DNA of 64,000 bases from Tolypocladium sp. Sup5 PDA-1 (taxonomy: Eukaryota > Ascomycota > Sordariomycetes > Hypocreales > Ophiocordycipitaceae): NCBI GenBank assembly GCA_000750105.3, contig JPHH03000005.1, forward strand, positions 62,001 through 126,000. The letters run 5' to 3'. The translations under genes and the position numbers were made by a program. Shown here one piece after another: positions 1-12,248 of this stretch; the stretch's first letter is position 1, and each line of letters starts with the position of its first letter. The notes under the pieces were generated by a model, which made no database searches, was not told the DNA's origin, and saw only the letters and a list, made by a program, of their open reading frames with translations.

Positions 1-3000
1 CAGGGCTGCCCATGCCGCCCCAGTTCCGCCTAAATGTGCGTGGAGCTCCCCGGATGTGTGATGGATGCAGCTAGCATCATGACATCTCATAGCCAGATCG
101 GCGCTTGTGCAGGCGCGTATCGGCCAAACGCAAGTCCTCGATACTAGAGCCTCAGGTCCGCGGTTGTGCAGTCAGGGGAGACGGTTGACGGCGTTTGCAG
201 ACAGCCAATTGTCCTCCCAGTACGGCCTACACCTACTCGTACATGCGGCCAGGATCAACGACGGCCATCGGCCATTGCTTCCGGTCAAAGAGTACTTCGT
301 ACTTCGTACGCCGGACCCGTACTTCGCAAGAAGTGCCCTGTTCAATCAAGTCGCCAAGCTACTTCGTATCTGGCTACGAGCCAGATTAAACCGTCATTCT
401 CATCAAGGCCCTATGATCCTCGGGCGGGGCCCCGGGCAGGCGATGCAGCATCACCGGAGATGATTTGCCATTAGGACCTTGAAGTCTGGTTGCTCATCTA
501 CGGTTTGTCGCAGCCTCATGTGGCCACGACGTCAAACAAGGCTTCGGCAAGCATTCCTGTGCCCAGCTACGGACTAATCGTACTGGGTGGCTGCTGCCCC
601 ATGTCTCAGCCCCTGGGGAAGTGAACTAGGGGACTTCCAACAACGGCAATGGACTGCAACATGGCGGCCACGGAGCGTTCCTTTTTCGGCAGTCTTGGAC
701 AGCTTAGGAGCCCTTTCTTTTGGTGGCTAGCAAACCGCCATCATGACACGCGGGGGCTGATCTGACGTTGCCAAGCACGACGATATTGGTGGGTCATTTG
801 TGAGTTCTGATTGCTCCCCTTGCCTCTCAACACGAAGCGGAACCTGGCAGCCTGCAAGAGTCCGTTAAGGAATGGCCACAGAAGAATAAAGGCTCCCTGG
901 ACGTCGTACTTCGTACTTTGTGCGTACTGCAAGGTGCTCGTGGCGTTCGTCCCGTGGCTTGTTGCAGCGTCAACCAGGCCCTGCCTTCAGCGAGTCAAAC
1001 GCCGCCGCTCCACACCCAAATGAACATCCGGCAGTTCTCCCTAGAGGATTCAATGCCCAGGTCACCCTGTGGCCTGCGCGAACCCGCTCCTCGGTGAGAA
1101 GCAGCAGAGCGGATGAAATAGCGTGCCTCTCTCTGCCAGCACAGCGAGTCGGGGTAGCACACCTCGCAAGGTCGACTGCACTTGGCAAGGGCCCGTTCCG
1201 TGGCACGAGTCGCGCCGCGGTACTCCGTATGTAGAACCCGTTGGTTTGGTTCTGTGTGACCATCTGCCATTACACTAATATTAGCCACTGCCACGTTTGC
1301 ACACAGACCACCATCAGGCCTGAAACCGAGGCGGGTGCTGGTTCCACGGGCCGTTCTGTCGGAATGTCGGAATGGACGATGGCGTGGAGTCGGACAACAG
1401 ATCTCAACACCGTGCCCAGCGATTACGACATTACCAGACGATACGCACCGGAGCCGTGACAAAGCAACTCCGTACCACGTCTATCCTTGATACACCGGCA
1501 AGGACGATAACAGGAAGAATTCTTGCGAATATTCTACTGTACAGGGTAGGCCAGCGTGGGTAAGGAAGCTTTCGTTTCCTTGCAAGTTGCTCCGGGAGGC
1601 CGTTTGAAGATTGAAGTTTATTGATTACCAGGACTGCTGAACTCGCATGCCGGCACAGCTCGACATACCATCCGAGAACGGGGCGTAATTACCAGCAATT
1701 ACACCATATTCGTCGACACAGGCCCGTGTATCTATCGATCGGCCGGCTCTGGAAACAAGGGTTGGACATGGCACGGCTCATTATCGCTTTGGATCATGAG
1801 CCTGCTCATTGCAATCGAATCGAGAGCGGGATTCTCGTGTCGTAGACTCGCAAACTTCATGGAGCGCACCAAGTGGTGCGCATTGCTGATGCCGCACCAA
1901 GATTTCCGACGCCGAGGTTTTGACATTTCGGCTTGAAAGGCAACGTTCCGAACACATCGTTCAACTGGCGGCTTGGCCGAATGCATGACAACCACGACAC
2001 TGCCATGATTCACGGTTCCACCCGTCCTAGTTGCGGCCAGAGAGCATGGATGACAAGCTGCATTCTCAGGTTGGTCCCGATAGCTGCTGTGCCCTAGATG
2101 CTGGTGCCTGTGATACTGGAATGGGTCTCACGGGTCGACTAGATGGGCACCACGAGGTCCTGTATAGCCCGTGGCTTCGAGCCTTCGGACAAGATTCCAG
2201 GCCACGATTCTCCGTTGCTACTCCAAACGACCGCCTTTACAAGGATACCAATACCAACCATAAAAATTGCCACAGAAATATCAAACGGACCAAGGCGCTC
2301 TGCAGTGGTCCGAACCCGGGAGCGGCATCCCAACAGGCGCGTTGGGCTCCCACAATCCCACGCATCGTTCCGGGTATTTCAACCATGTGGCACCGCTACA
2401 CACTGATCTAGGGTGGCCCGTCGAGCTGCCATGCGCCCTGCTGCTTGGGGGGCCTCCGCCTCGGGACATATGCCAGTCTTGGATGCCTAGCGACATGCAC
2501 GGCAGCACACGGGTACGCCACGCCGTACGCTCTTGAGATGAGTGCAGACTGCAGGCTGGGCTGCCATGTGTCAGGTTGCGGTGCCTCGACACGAGCTCAC
2601 GTGCTCCCGAGGTTCGCAACGGTGGCGCTTTTTCCCGTCCCACGCAGGCGGCGTTGACGGGTTACGATCTGACATGCCGCAGAGGGAGGTGGGAAGTGCG
2701 GTTTCGGGAACAACGTGGGTTCGTACTCCTGGGCTTGTGTTTGTGCTGCAGCACGGCGTTTGCCACGGTCGATGAGGCGGCTCGAGCTGGTAAGTTCTGC
2801 GGCAGCTGCACTCTGGTACGAAATCCGAGGGAAACGGCGATATCTTTCCATGTCGAAAGGCTATCACTACTTTCACAAATGTTCTCCTCTCGGGTTGTCT
2901 CTTATTCTCCGACTCGCAGCATTGCCGTGCATGACGCGTATTCTCGGAACGACCTCAACAGTCCAGCATCGCACAAGCACAAACTCGAGGACGAAGCACA

Positions 3001-3825
3001 TGTGCTATTCTCCCGTGCGCTCTGTCACAGTCTGCAGTGTTCCTAATGAGACACATGCCCTTTTTGAGCGCCTGCATGGGTATATGACGGCAAGCTGGTG
3101 GCAGTGCATCTCACGGCGCAAAGGGGATGATGGGACGAAGATACGGGAGTCCGATCATGTTGCTGTCCGGTGCTTCGTATTCATATTTCAGCTTGCCACG
3201 GCCTGTGTCTGGCTTGATATCAAGTTCACTTCGTAGGGTAGCGGAACTTGATGGTGTTGCATGGAGTGTTACCGTTGTTGTAGTCCTGGCCGGATACGAC
3301 GATTGCGTGGCCTACTGCGACCCTTGAGAGTAGCGTTCAAGAACATACCACGAAAAGCCTTGTTTACTCTGGCTGTGAATTCCGTCGTCGTCATAGATGT
3401 ATCTCTTCATCAACAAGTAGGGAGACTGCTACCACGTACAGTAAGGTAGATATGCCGACGTTTACATGTGGATTCTTCAAGACACGACAACTTATGCAGA
3501 GGACAGCAGCTCCAATGTCTTTATTGTCTAGAATCATGACTTCACTACCTAGCAGTCTCCCACGCAATACTTTGAATTCACTTAACATCAAAGGAGCATG
3601 GAACGACTGTATTGCTCGAACCAGGTAAATGTAGAGTATTTCTCATGTAGATGATATCGATGAATATACATATCGAAGATGCAGGACCTGGAGGTCCGCC
3701 GTTTAACAGCCATTACGGCTTCGAGACGCCAACACATTCCCGTCCAAAGCCAAGCCCTTCCAAACACCACACAACGCCCTCGATACATGTCCATTGCTTG
3801 CAGCCCGTAGCTTTATTTTAAACCG
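1..3825. other. Gene-poor left flank
   Basis: I see no convincing gene in this stretch. Open frames of up to about 170 codons exist (for example around 2715-3236 on the plus strand), but they carry no motif I recognise, overlap one another on both strands and show no intron-bounded continuation. The sequence contains several copies of a short GTACTTC-type repeat (near 292-326 and 905-918) and one TACTCCGTA-type motif near 1220. The end near 3800 is probably the 3' region of the minus-strand caspase-like gene that stops at 3826. Confidence 0.5.
292..326. repeat. Tandem GTACTTC heptamer
   Basis: The unit GTACTTC is read in tandem at 292-309, with a further copy at about 319-326. The same unit recurs at 905-918 and, in reverse orientation, three times in tandem at about 42791-42814. 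At about 56190-56203 two opposed copies form a perfect palindrome, CTTCGTACGAAG. All copies lie in intergenic DNA. Origin unknown. Confidence 0.6.
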
Positions 3826-6800
3826 TCACCGTCGAAACATCTTATTCAAAAGACTCCCCCCGCCGCGCCCCCTCCCAGGCGTCTCCTCGCCCGACGTCCT
3901 CGCCGCCGTGCGCCCGGAGCCAGCTGCCGCGTCTTCTGCCCTGCTTACTTCGACGTACTCCTCCGCGTCGTCCTCCTCGCGGTGCGTGCGGTCGAAGTAG
4001 CCTTCAGAGGCAATCTTGGAGTGCCCCGGCGCGTAGGTGACCGGCGGCGAGGGGGCCTGGAGGTCGCGTATCTTGGCGAGCCCGCGGTCTAGGTACTCAA
4101 CCATGCCGGCCTTGGTGCCGAAGTTGTCTTCCTCGGCGCCGCCCTGGCCGAGCTTGATGTCCAGCGCTTTCCTGTAGAGCGAGGTGCAGCGCGTTTTGAA
4201 TTCGTGCTCCAGCTCCTTTTCCTGGGTCTCGATGGCGTCGAACCGCTCAGACGTTTGGGTAGGAGACGTCGAGACTGGTCGAGCTCGTGCCTCGGTCTCG
4301 ACGTGGGAGAGCCATCCGGAGTATTGCTCTTGGCTCGTCATGACGTCGTTCTGGGTCTCCGGCCTTCCTCGTTGGCCGTCGGCCCACGTCTGGGCATCGT
4401 GAGTCATCTTGGTTCCGGCAATGTACCTGTCGAAGGAGTGGCTGAACTCGCGGTAGTGGCCCTTGAGGATAAAGCATCGCCCGGACCAGCCATTCTCGGT
4501 CAGTCTCTCGAGGACTAGCCTCGCTGGCGGACATTCCCAAGAAACATCGATGCCGCGGGCGTAGAAGACTAGGCATCTGGCGCTCTGCCATTGTGCGAAG
4601 GTGTTCCGTCCTTGTTCGTCCGCGATGGAGCGCTCAATCATGTCGAGAGAAGAAACTTCGAGGAACGACCGTGGAGTACGGAGGTTGATGGCGCCATGGA
4701 TGTGGGACCTCTGGTACTCTGTCGGAGATCGCAGATCAAAGAGCATGACCTGCCCAGGCAGCGACATGTCGAGAAGTTGGCTGAGATCTGCCGGCAGAAT
4801 CATTTGCGGGCCACTGCCACCTTCAGGCGTTACATCCTTGAGCTTCATGGCGGCCAATCTGTTGGAGACCATATCTCTCTCCCGGCGGTGATGGAACCAC
4901 ACCTCGAGATGCCACGGCTCTATCCCCAGGTTGGAGGCCAGGAACGCACTCTGCGAGTCATTCGGCAGCGGCTCGTTTTGATAATACTCCTCGAGGCGTT
5001 TCTCGACATGGGCGGAGAACTTCTTCGGCTCGGGCACGTCGTCGCCAAAGGTCGTCCGTCTCAGGGACTGCTGCTGGTTGAGTATCATCTGCCTCGCGAT
5101 CATGGCGTTTGCGCCGAAGGAGGACAACGCTGGGTGCGAGTGGAGAGCGTTGAGGGAGAGGGAAGAGGTCACAGGCCTTATCGGTCGAAACGGCGCACTC
5201 ATCGGTGAGGATGAAAGCGGCGACGCCGGCTGTCCAGGCGTTGGCGGTTGACTAGGGGAGAAAGGACCGGCCATCGTGTTCGCTGTTGCTCCGAAAGGTC
5301 TATGGCCAGAGGTCGCGGCGAACGGGTTCTGGAAAGAAGCAGCCTCAGTAGGGGCAAACGTCGTTCCAGAAACTCCAGACACAAACGAAGCAGAGTCTGG
5401 ACCGACGGTCTCTGGTCGAGACTGTCTCACCCTGGTAGGAATGGCGGTGGGTGTCGGTTGTCGCTTCTGTGCGACGAGGTTGTTGGAGCGGATAAATGCG
5501 ACGAAGGACATGGCGTTGTCTTCAGGTAGTAGATCCCATACCATGACGGGCATGGAGACGAGCAACAGCGTAGAGTGGCTCTTGAACACGCCCTGAACCT
5601 TGACGTACCTGGCCATGGCCGGGAAGGCGTTGAGCCACTGCTCCCACGCGTTGATGTCGAGTCTCTGATCGTCCTCGAGGGCCAAGGAAATCATGACATG
5701 AGGAGTGTCTTCGTTTGGCTCGGCCGAGGCGAGGCCGTTGGATATGGGGTCTGCCGCCTCGGCGGCTCGCCCTGTCAGGGGCATTGGGATATGGTTGTGC
5801 GGCACCGGCGCGGGGATCTTCTCAACCGGGAGAAGCCTGGACATTTCGATGCTCGGGGCTTTATGGTTTGCCGTCATCATGAAATGCACCGGGGTCGAGC
5901 GAGCCTCAAAGTGCTTTCCGTTTATCTGGATAGGCCGCGGGTGCTTGAGGCGAGCTAGCACCTCGGCGTGTAGCATTGCCGCAGAGAACATCCTGAGGCG
6001 CCACTCCTGCAGGACTTCGATGAGGGCGTTGGTGAACGAGTATCGGCCAGGGTCCGGGGCGATGGCGTCCCAACTAGAGGCCGATATCGTCTCGGTGATG
6101 CTGTTGCCGTTGGGGAAAGTTGCGCTGGCTGCCCCAGCGCAGCAGTCCAGAAGGATGAGGACATCTGACCTTGATCTCTCCAGAAGGGTCTGGATGGCGG
6201 ACCATCTGGACGAGGTTAGCACAGTTGTAAATAAAGAGATGCTTCCAGAGAACGTACTGCAACCAAGGTGAGTCGGGGTCGCGAGTTCTATAAGCCACGT
6301 TAGAGACAGTCCAGGGACGCATACGGATGGTTGGATGCACTGCACTTACGCGCACCACGTGCTCTGCCTCGAGTCGTCAATTCTCGCATGGCCACCGTAG
6401 TAAACAATAAAAAGTGTATCCTGAGACTCATGCTCCTTGATCAACTGGCCGAGGCGCATCATGAGCTCGAGGTGGGAGTTCTCAGACGGAATGGCAAAGA
6501 TGTCGGTGCCAAAGGCGTACTCCTCGCGAAGACACTTTTCCAAGTCCTCCAACTCGGGCAGCACGAACAAGTCGTCTGACCCCCAGTGAAGCAGTAGTGC
6601 TTGGACCTTGCGGTACCGCTGGGAGGATCGTCCGCGGTTTGGAAAAGCGCGTGTTGCGGACTGGTGTCGACGTCAGAAGCCATCACGGAGGCAGCCTGCA
6701 GGGTAGGTAGGTAGGTAGGTGAACGTACGTCCTCGAGTCTCCTTGCGAACTGGCCAATGTGCTTCATGTGGAAGCTCGTCCGGCTAATGTCGTGGGTTGC

Positions 6801-6863
6801 GGACCTGGAACACGCATCTCCAGGACCCGTCGTACCCTGATAGCGCCACGTCTGATCAGCCAT
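3826..6863 (-). CDS. Caspase-like protease domain fused to a homeodomain-like and a rhodanese-like domain
   Basis: Four exons fit: 6863-6729, 6618-6350, 6287-6258 and 6205-3826, giving 937 residues. Seen: an N-terminal caspase/metacaspase-like (peptidase C14) domain at about 45-260, with catalytic His in VYYGGHA (about 122) and Cys in LLDCCAG (about 166-167). A segment with STLLLVSMPVMVWDLLP follows; I associate such segments with fungal caspase-like proteins. A low-complexity Pro/Ser linker leads to a homeodomain-like helix-turn-helix (about 538-590, ending VWFHHRRERD), then a rhodanese/Cdc25-like fold (about 617-735: FDLRSPTEYQRSHIHGAINL) and a charged, possibly coiled-coil C-terminus. The homeodomain has His where Asn51 is expected. 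The rhodanese loop lacks its Cys. Exon 4 is one uninterrupted frame, so the fusion is not an artefact of joining exons. Possible role in signalling or regulated cell death, inferred only. Confidence 0.85.
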
Positions 6864-7812
6864 CGACAACACGCAACCTGGGGAGCCGAGACTCGAGAGC
6901 CAAACGAACCGTCGCTTCGCCGTTCATCGTGCCGTTTCCATCCGCCGGCCGCCGCGAGCGGATGGTCACGTAGGGCTGCTGGTCACTCATGTCTGTGTCG
7001 CGAGTCGCACGCCCGTGTCCAGCGCGAGGTTTGGAGTCATGTACACCGGGTCAAGCGGGCACAATCGCTGTTGTCAAAGGGTTGCCGCTGCGGGGGGACG
7101 ACGGCGCTTGAGAGGGACCTTGGTTGATGCTCCTGGTGGCGGATGCAGCGCATCGTATCGGGGACTCACGGCGTTGGCGACTTCAAGAGGGTCAAGGGAG
7201 GAGGAGGGAGGTGCCGAAGAGGGACTTGATGAGCCGCGAGAAATAGATCCAAACTGGAGATCGCCATGAGCGCGCATGTCGTCAAGTGGTCGCATCCAAA
7301 GCCTCACTTGCTCTCGGTCCCCAAAACGGCTAGCCCCGTGGCATTGCCCGGTGGCCTAAAGTGGTTGTTTTGGGGGATGTGGCGTATCGGGTACAGCACA
7401 GGAGGCGCGTCAGCCGCACCAGAGTCGGGTCTCCGGTACTTGGGCGTGCGGCCGCTACTCCGTACTCCTCGTTTCCAGCGAGCACGTTCAGCGCCTCAAC
7501 CGCTGCGCGGGATGCCCCAGCACCGCTGGACAGCGCCGTGGGTCCCGAGACAGGGGGCCGTCTGGCAGCCCGCCGCAGCCAACCACAGCACGCGCAGCCC
7601 CATCTCACGCTTCCAAAACGACACCGAAGCACGAGACTAGACTGAAGCGCACACGCTCCTCGGTCAGCTTTATATCCTCATTTGTAGCGGTCGAGGGACC
7701 TTTTCCCTGTGCCCCTTCGGCCCGTCTTTCGGTGGCCTGTGCCGTCTGCGCTGCTAGCAACCTCCGGCCGCAAAGCTCCCCGACCCGATCGACACGCGTC
7801 CGTCCCGCAGTC
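6864..7812. promoter_or_regulatory. Divergent intergenic region
   Basis: This region of about 950 nt separates the divergent caspase-like gene (minus) and PBN1 (plus) and should hold both promoters. Open frames here lack recognisable motifs. A TACTCCGTAC motif occurs at about 7455-7464. I cannot identify a specific factor-binding site with confidence. Confidence 0.4.
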
Positions 7813-9406
7813 ATGCGTGAGAGGGTCACCTTTGTCCACCCTCAGGATGCCGAGCTTGACCCCAAGGCCCTGACCATCCAGCAGGCCGGGCTGCTGGGTC
7901 CCTCGGTCGAGTCTACCCGAGAGGACCGGCTCACCGTTGCCCTGGACGAACTGCCGCTGGAGCTCGCCGGCCTCCTCCAAGCCTACCAGGAACTGCATCT
8001 GAGGTGGTCGAGCCCCTTGCAGTACGACACATTGGAGCCGTTCAGCTCTCGGCTGTCACCGGGACTTCATGTGCTGTACACTCCGTCCGAAAATGGGGCT
8101 CGCGACTCGTCAGTTCTCCCTCCGATCTGATCAGAATGTTTGTGCTTATTCCCCGGCAGTGTGAAGCTATGCTCATTCTTACAAGCGTTGGGGCCGCTAG
8201 ACTGCATGTCTCCAGAGGTACAGATCATAGACCTTAGTGAAGTCCATTTCAGTTCTCTGACATAGAGCATAGGCATTCACGAATGCCGGCACAGACCAGC
8301 GTGTTGACCGCGGCTCCTCCTACTTCTACCAAGAGCTGGAGGACCTCTCTGGCCTGGTCAGCTCAGCCACCCAAGACATCTGCCCAGAGCTCGACTCCAT
8401 CTGCCAATCCCGCCTGCGCAGCCTATACACCGCTGCGAGCTTGGACATTTCCTTCGAATCGGCCACGAAAGCACTCAAGGTCACGGCATTCTGGCCCCTG
8501 AGAGAGCACGTCATGACCGTACCCAGCTCGTCCAAGAGGAGGACAGAGGTCGGCATCCTCACCAAGGACGCACCGCCCAAGCTCGAGTCGCATGAGCTTG
8601 GCGTCTCGGGTGTCCTGAGCGTCCTCGGCGAGCAGAAAGAGCCGTCGCCGTCGCTATTCGCCTTTCCCTCGCGGCACAGACTGAGCGACGCGTCCTTTTC
8701 GGCCGAGTTCCTGTCGCCGACGGGGCTGCATCCAACGCTGCAGTTGAGGCTAAGCAGCAACAAGCCTCCGGTGGAGGATGCCGAGTGCGCTCCTCATGCC
8801 TACTTGACGTTACCCAAGACAATCTTTGCCGACCGTTATCAGTTCGAGGACGGGCTGTTCTTGGCGTCCAAGAACCTGACTGCGTCTCATTACACCAGCC
8901 TACCCGTGGACTTGGAGGCACCTGCGTACACCACCAAAACATGGGGTTCCAGCGTCCTCCTGGAGCTGGCACCTCCCGTGTCTGAAGGCACCCAAGCCTG
9001 GACCGCCGAGGTGCCACTCCATCTCCGCTATCTGAAGCCATCGGCGACTGGATATAACCCCATCGAGGTCCCCTATCCGGCCGTGTTTTGGGCGTGCGAG
9101 TCTGGCAGCGACGCCGATTTCTCGACCAACCCCTTCGACCGGCTTCACCTGGGATACGATGGACTGTTCAGCCCCCAAACGACCTTTTGGCACGTCAATC
9201 CACAGCCCGAGACCGGACACCGGATCATGGTTTCGGTGTCAGTCCCGGTGCTAAAGGAGCAGGGGGCCGCATGGATAGGGTTGGGGACAACGGCCGTCGT
9301 GGGTTTGGGCTTTGCGTGGGTGCTTTGGAAGCTGTTGTCTGCGTACACGGCTTCGGGTCGTGGAGGCACAAAAGGCGAGGCGCAGGAGCAGAAGAAGCAG
9401 CAGTAG
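7813..9406 (+). CDS. PBN1: PBN1/PIG-X-like subunit of GPI mannosyltransferase I
   Basis: Three exons fit in frame: 7813-8108, 8160-8217 and 8273-9406, giving 495 residues. The protein starts MRERVTFVHP and has the long lumenal beta-rich body of Pbn1/PIG-X. A single C-terminal membrane helix (AWIGLGTTAVVGLGFAWVLW) is followed by a short polar tail ending in Lys/Gln. In this family Pbn1 is the ER-membrane partner of Gpi14/PIG-M, which adds the first mannose to GPI anchors. The 58-nt middle exon encodes KLCSFLQALGPLDCMSPE and is needed to keep the frame. Intron 1 uses a GTCAGT donor and is only 51 nt. Assignment is by overall resemblance; no catalytic motif is expected in this stabilising subunit. 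Confidence 0.85.
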
Positions 9407-9853
9407 ATATATCGAAGGGCTGACGTGACAAGCTCACTTCTCGTTGCGTCCCATTCCGCGTAGCGCAGGGTCTGTGGTGGACACCCGTGGCATCACGCAA
9501 GTCCTTCCTCTTCTTACACAGCCACATACGTACGTTAATCTCTCAACTTGAAGAATCAATACGGGTTCATCCACATGCACTCGCAACCACGGCCCAGACG
9601 CGTCCCCGATCCCGGCCGTCAGCACCGGCGCCGGACGGTCCACGTGACCCCTCAGCGGGATTAGCGGCGATAAACTTCAACATTCCGCCCCGAAGCCTCG
9701 CGTCCAACGTTCCGTCTCATCAATTGCAGCAGGTCCATCTCATTTTCCAGACTCTCCGGCGCAGTCTTGCGAGCGCGTGTCTGACCTCTCCGTCTGCTGA
9801 GCTTCCGGCCTTTCACGTGCACCCGCCGCGCGAGGGGGATGCCATGAGCGAGA
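9407..9853. promoter_or_regulatory. Intergenic region between PBN1 and the zinc-cluster gene
   Basis: About 450 nt hold the 3' end of PBN1 and the likely promoter and 5' leader of the downstream zinc-cluster regulator. No coding signal or clear cis-element was recognised. Confidence 0.35.
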
Positions 9854-12248
9854 ATGGCGCCGACGCCACCGTCGGTGGACGCCGCGCCCACAGCGGCGTC
9901 GACGCCGGGGAACGGCAACGACGACCGGACTAGACGCAACGTGGCATGCGTCAACTGCCGCAACTCCAAGGTGGGTGAATCCTCGATGCTCGATGGGATT
10001 GGGCGTGGTGCTGACAAGTGAGTAGGTGCGGTGCCGGACGAGCCAGGTCCCCGGACAGCCGTGTCAGCGGTGCACGAAGCTGCACATCTCGTGCGTGGTG
10101 GACAAGGCTCACAAGAGAGTCACAAAACGAAGGTAACTATCCCTCCCTCAGCATCAAAACTCATTCGTCGGTGTCTTTTCAAGACGTTTCGTTCATTGTT
10201 TGTGTTGTCCTCCTCATCCAAGCTCAGAGGCTAACCTCCACAGCAAACTCGAGCAGCTCGAACAGGAGCTCCAGAGCATCAAGCAAGTCGTCAACCCCAG
10301 CGCCAACGGCCACACGGTATGGACGCCGCCCAGCCCCCGCGCGACCTTCTCGGCCCTCCCCGAGCAGACGCCCGCGCCCGCTCCCGCCCCCGCCGCCCCC
10401 GCCGTCGGGCTGCGGCCGCTGCCTCCGCAGGTCCCCACGCCGCACTCGGGGCCGCCGACGGGGAGCAGCCTCGGGCCCTCGCACCAGGGCTCCGAGCGGC
10501 GGGCCAAGACGGGGCCGACCGAGTCGCGCGTGCTGGGGAGCCACGTCGTGTCCGGCGAGGACATTGACTGGTACTTTAGCAAGTACGTTCTCTGTCTGTG
10601 GTTGAGACACATGAAGTGAGGTGGTGAAGGCATGTTGACAGCGGCTCCCAGGTTCCTCCAGTGCTACCACCCCTTTATACCCATCCTCCGCAAGCGGGAT
10701 CCAGACGAATGCTACGAGGCCAACCCAGCCCTCTTCTGGGTCATTCTCTACGTCGCCTGCCGGCGCTACCCGCGCGACCGCACCATCTTCTCGGCGCTCA
10801 TCGACCACGTCGGCCGGGACGTCTGGCTGATGATCTCCGCGCCGGCCATGAGCCTCGAGGCCATCCACGCGCTGCTCTTCCTCTGCACGTGGCCGCTGCC
10901 CAACATCCGCTTCGTCACCGACCCGTCGTCGACGTTTGCGGGTATCGCCATGAACTCGGCCAAGCTGCTGGGCTGCCACACCGGGAGGGGGTCACATCCG
11001 CACTTTACGGTGGGCATGCGCCAGCACCTTCACTCGACGGACGAGGAGGCGTCGGCTACGTGGCTGGCGTGTTGTCTGCTTGCGCAGCGGTATGTTTCTT
11101 TGATCACTTACACCAACGAGGTGAAGGTTCTTACTAACTGTCACAGAACGACGTCCAGCATAGGCATCTCGCCCCCCTCGATACAGCTCAACGACACGGG
11201 CCCCAAGAGAGCATTAGAGTCTCACATCTGGACCGACCTGCTCGCCATGTACGAGGCACAACGCTTCCTCAACCGCTTCCACGCCGCCATGGCTGCGCAA
11301 ATCAGCGTCAACGGCGGCGTTCCAGACACCATCGTCGCCATGTGGGAGACCGAGTTCGACTCCCTCAAGCCGCTCCTCATCCGCTACGACACAGGTACGC
11401 CATGCCTTACACCACCCCCTCCGCCCCCGTCGAGATATACTTATACCATCAGACATATCCCGCTTCTGCCTCCTCGCCGCCCAGCTCGAGATCCAAACGC
11501 ACTACTTCATCGCACCCCCCCAGTCCGCCCCCTCGCCCTCCCTCCGCGCCCACGCCGTCCGCGCCTTCAACACCTCCCGCGCCCTCGTCGCCCTCGCCCT
11601 CGACCTCGAGGCCCGCACCCAGTTCCTCACCCACGCGCCCCAGTGGGCCCTCCGCAGCAACGTCGACGCCGCCGCCGTCGTCGTCGCCGTGCTGCACTCG
11701 TCCTCAGCCCCCGATGGCGTCGGCCCCCGCGACGCCGACCTCCTCGCCGAGCAGGTCTGCGGCGCGCTGCTGCGCTGCTCCGTCCGCGACACCGACCTGC
11801 CGCACCGCGCGTGCATCATCATGGAGACCTTCTGGTCGGTGCGCAACCTCGTCCCGCAGATTGGCGCTGCGCCGTCGGCGTGGCCGGATCGCCTCGGCGC
11901 GGGTGTGACGTATTGGTGCTTGGAGAAGTTCAAGTTTGGGCTCAAGGCGGCGCAGAGCAGCACCGACAGGGTCAACAAGGCCCTCGACCTGATGCGTAAG
12001 TTCTGACCTTTCCTCGGAGAATGTCCAAGTGAGAACCTAACACTCTTGCTCCTGCAGAACCGGCTCGCACCACGGCCGCTTCAGGGGGTGCCACAACCGC
12101 CGCCTCCGCACCCACCAACACCGTTGCCAACGACGAAAAACAAGTCGCCAACCCCGGCTCAGACCCTTTCCAAGAAGTCGACTGGTCCATGTTCATGGAC
12201 GACTTTGGCTGGGTCGGCGACGACGCCGTATTATTAGGCCTACCATAA
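9854..12248 (+). CDS. Zn2Cys6 transcription factor with fungal_TF_MHR-type middle region
   Basis: Seven exons fit with matching phases: 9854-9970, 10026-10132, 10244-10582, 10652-11089, 11147-11394, 11453-11995 and 12058-12248, giving 660 residues. The N-terminus carries a binuclear zinc cluster: ACVNCRNSKVRC, then PCQRC and a final SC. The first intron interrupts it between Lys and Val. A short leucine-containing coiled coil (KLEQLEQELQSIKQVV) follows, typical of dimerising zinc-cluster factors, then a Pro-rich linker and a helical regulatory region beginning FLQCYHPFIPILRKRDP. The last exon adds an acidic-aromatic tail (FQEVDWSMFMDDFGW) that looks like an activation domain. The general layout resembles Leu3/War1-type regulators, but the target pathway cannot be read from the sequence. 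The neighbours do not form an obvious regulon. Confidence 0.88.

Noticed and set aside
2715..3236. 173-codon plus-strand open frame
   Set aside because: No motif, overlapping frames of similar length on both strands and no supporting introns; probably chance.
6691..6722. GTAG tetranucleotide repeat near the caspase-like gene
   Set aside because: It falls inside intron 1 on the minus strand, where it forms a pyrimidine-rich CTAC tract; no separate function needs to be assumed.
7266..7640. 124-codon plus-strand frame upstream of PBN1
   Set aside because: Composition is low in hydrophobic core patterns and it overlaps other frames; it lies in the probable divergent promoter.
10370..10460. Very long overlapping GC-rich open frames on both strands within the zinc-cluster gene
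   Set aside because: They are shadows of the Pro/Ala-rich exon 3; only the frame that joins the zinc cluster to the middle domain is real.
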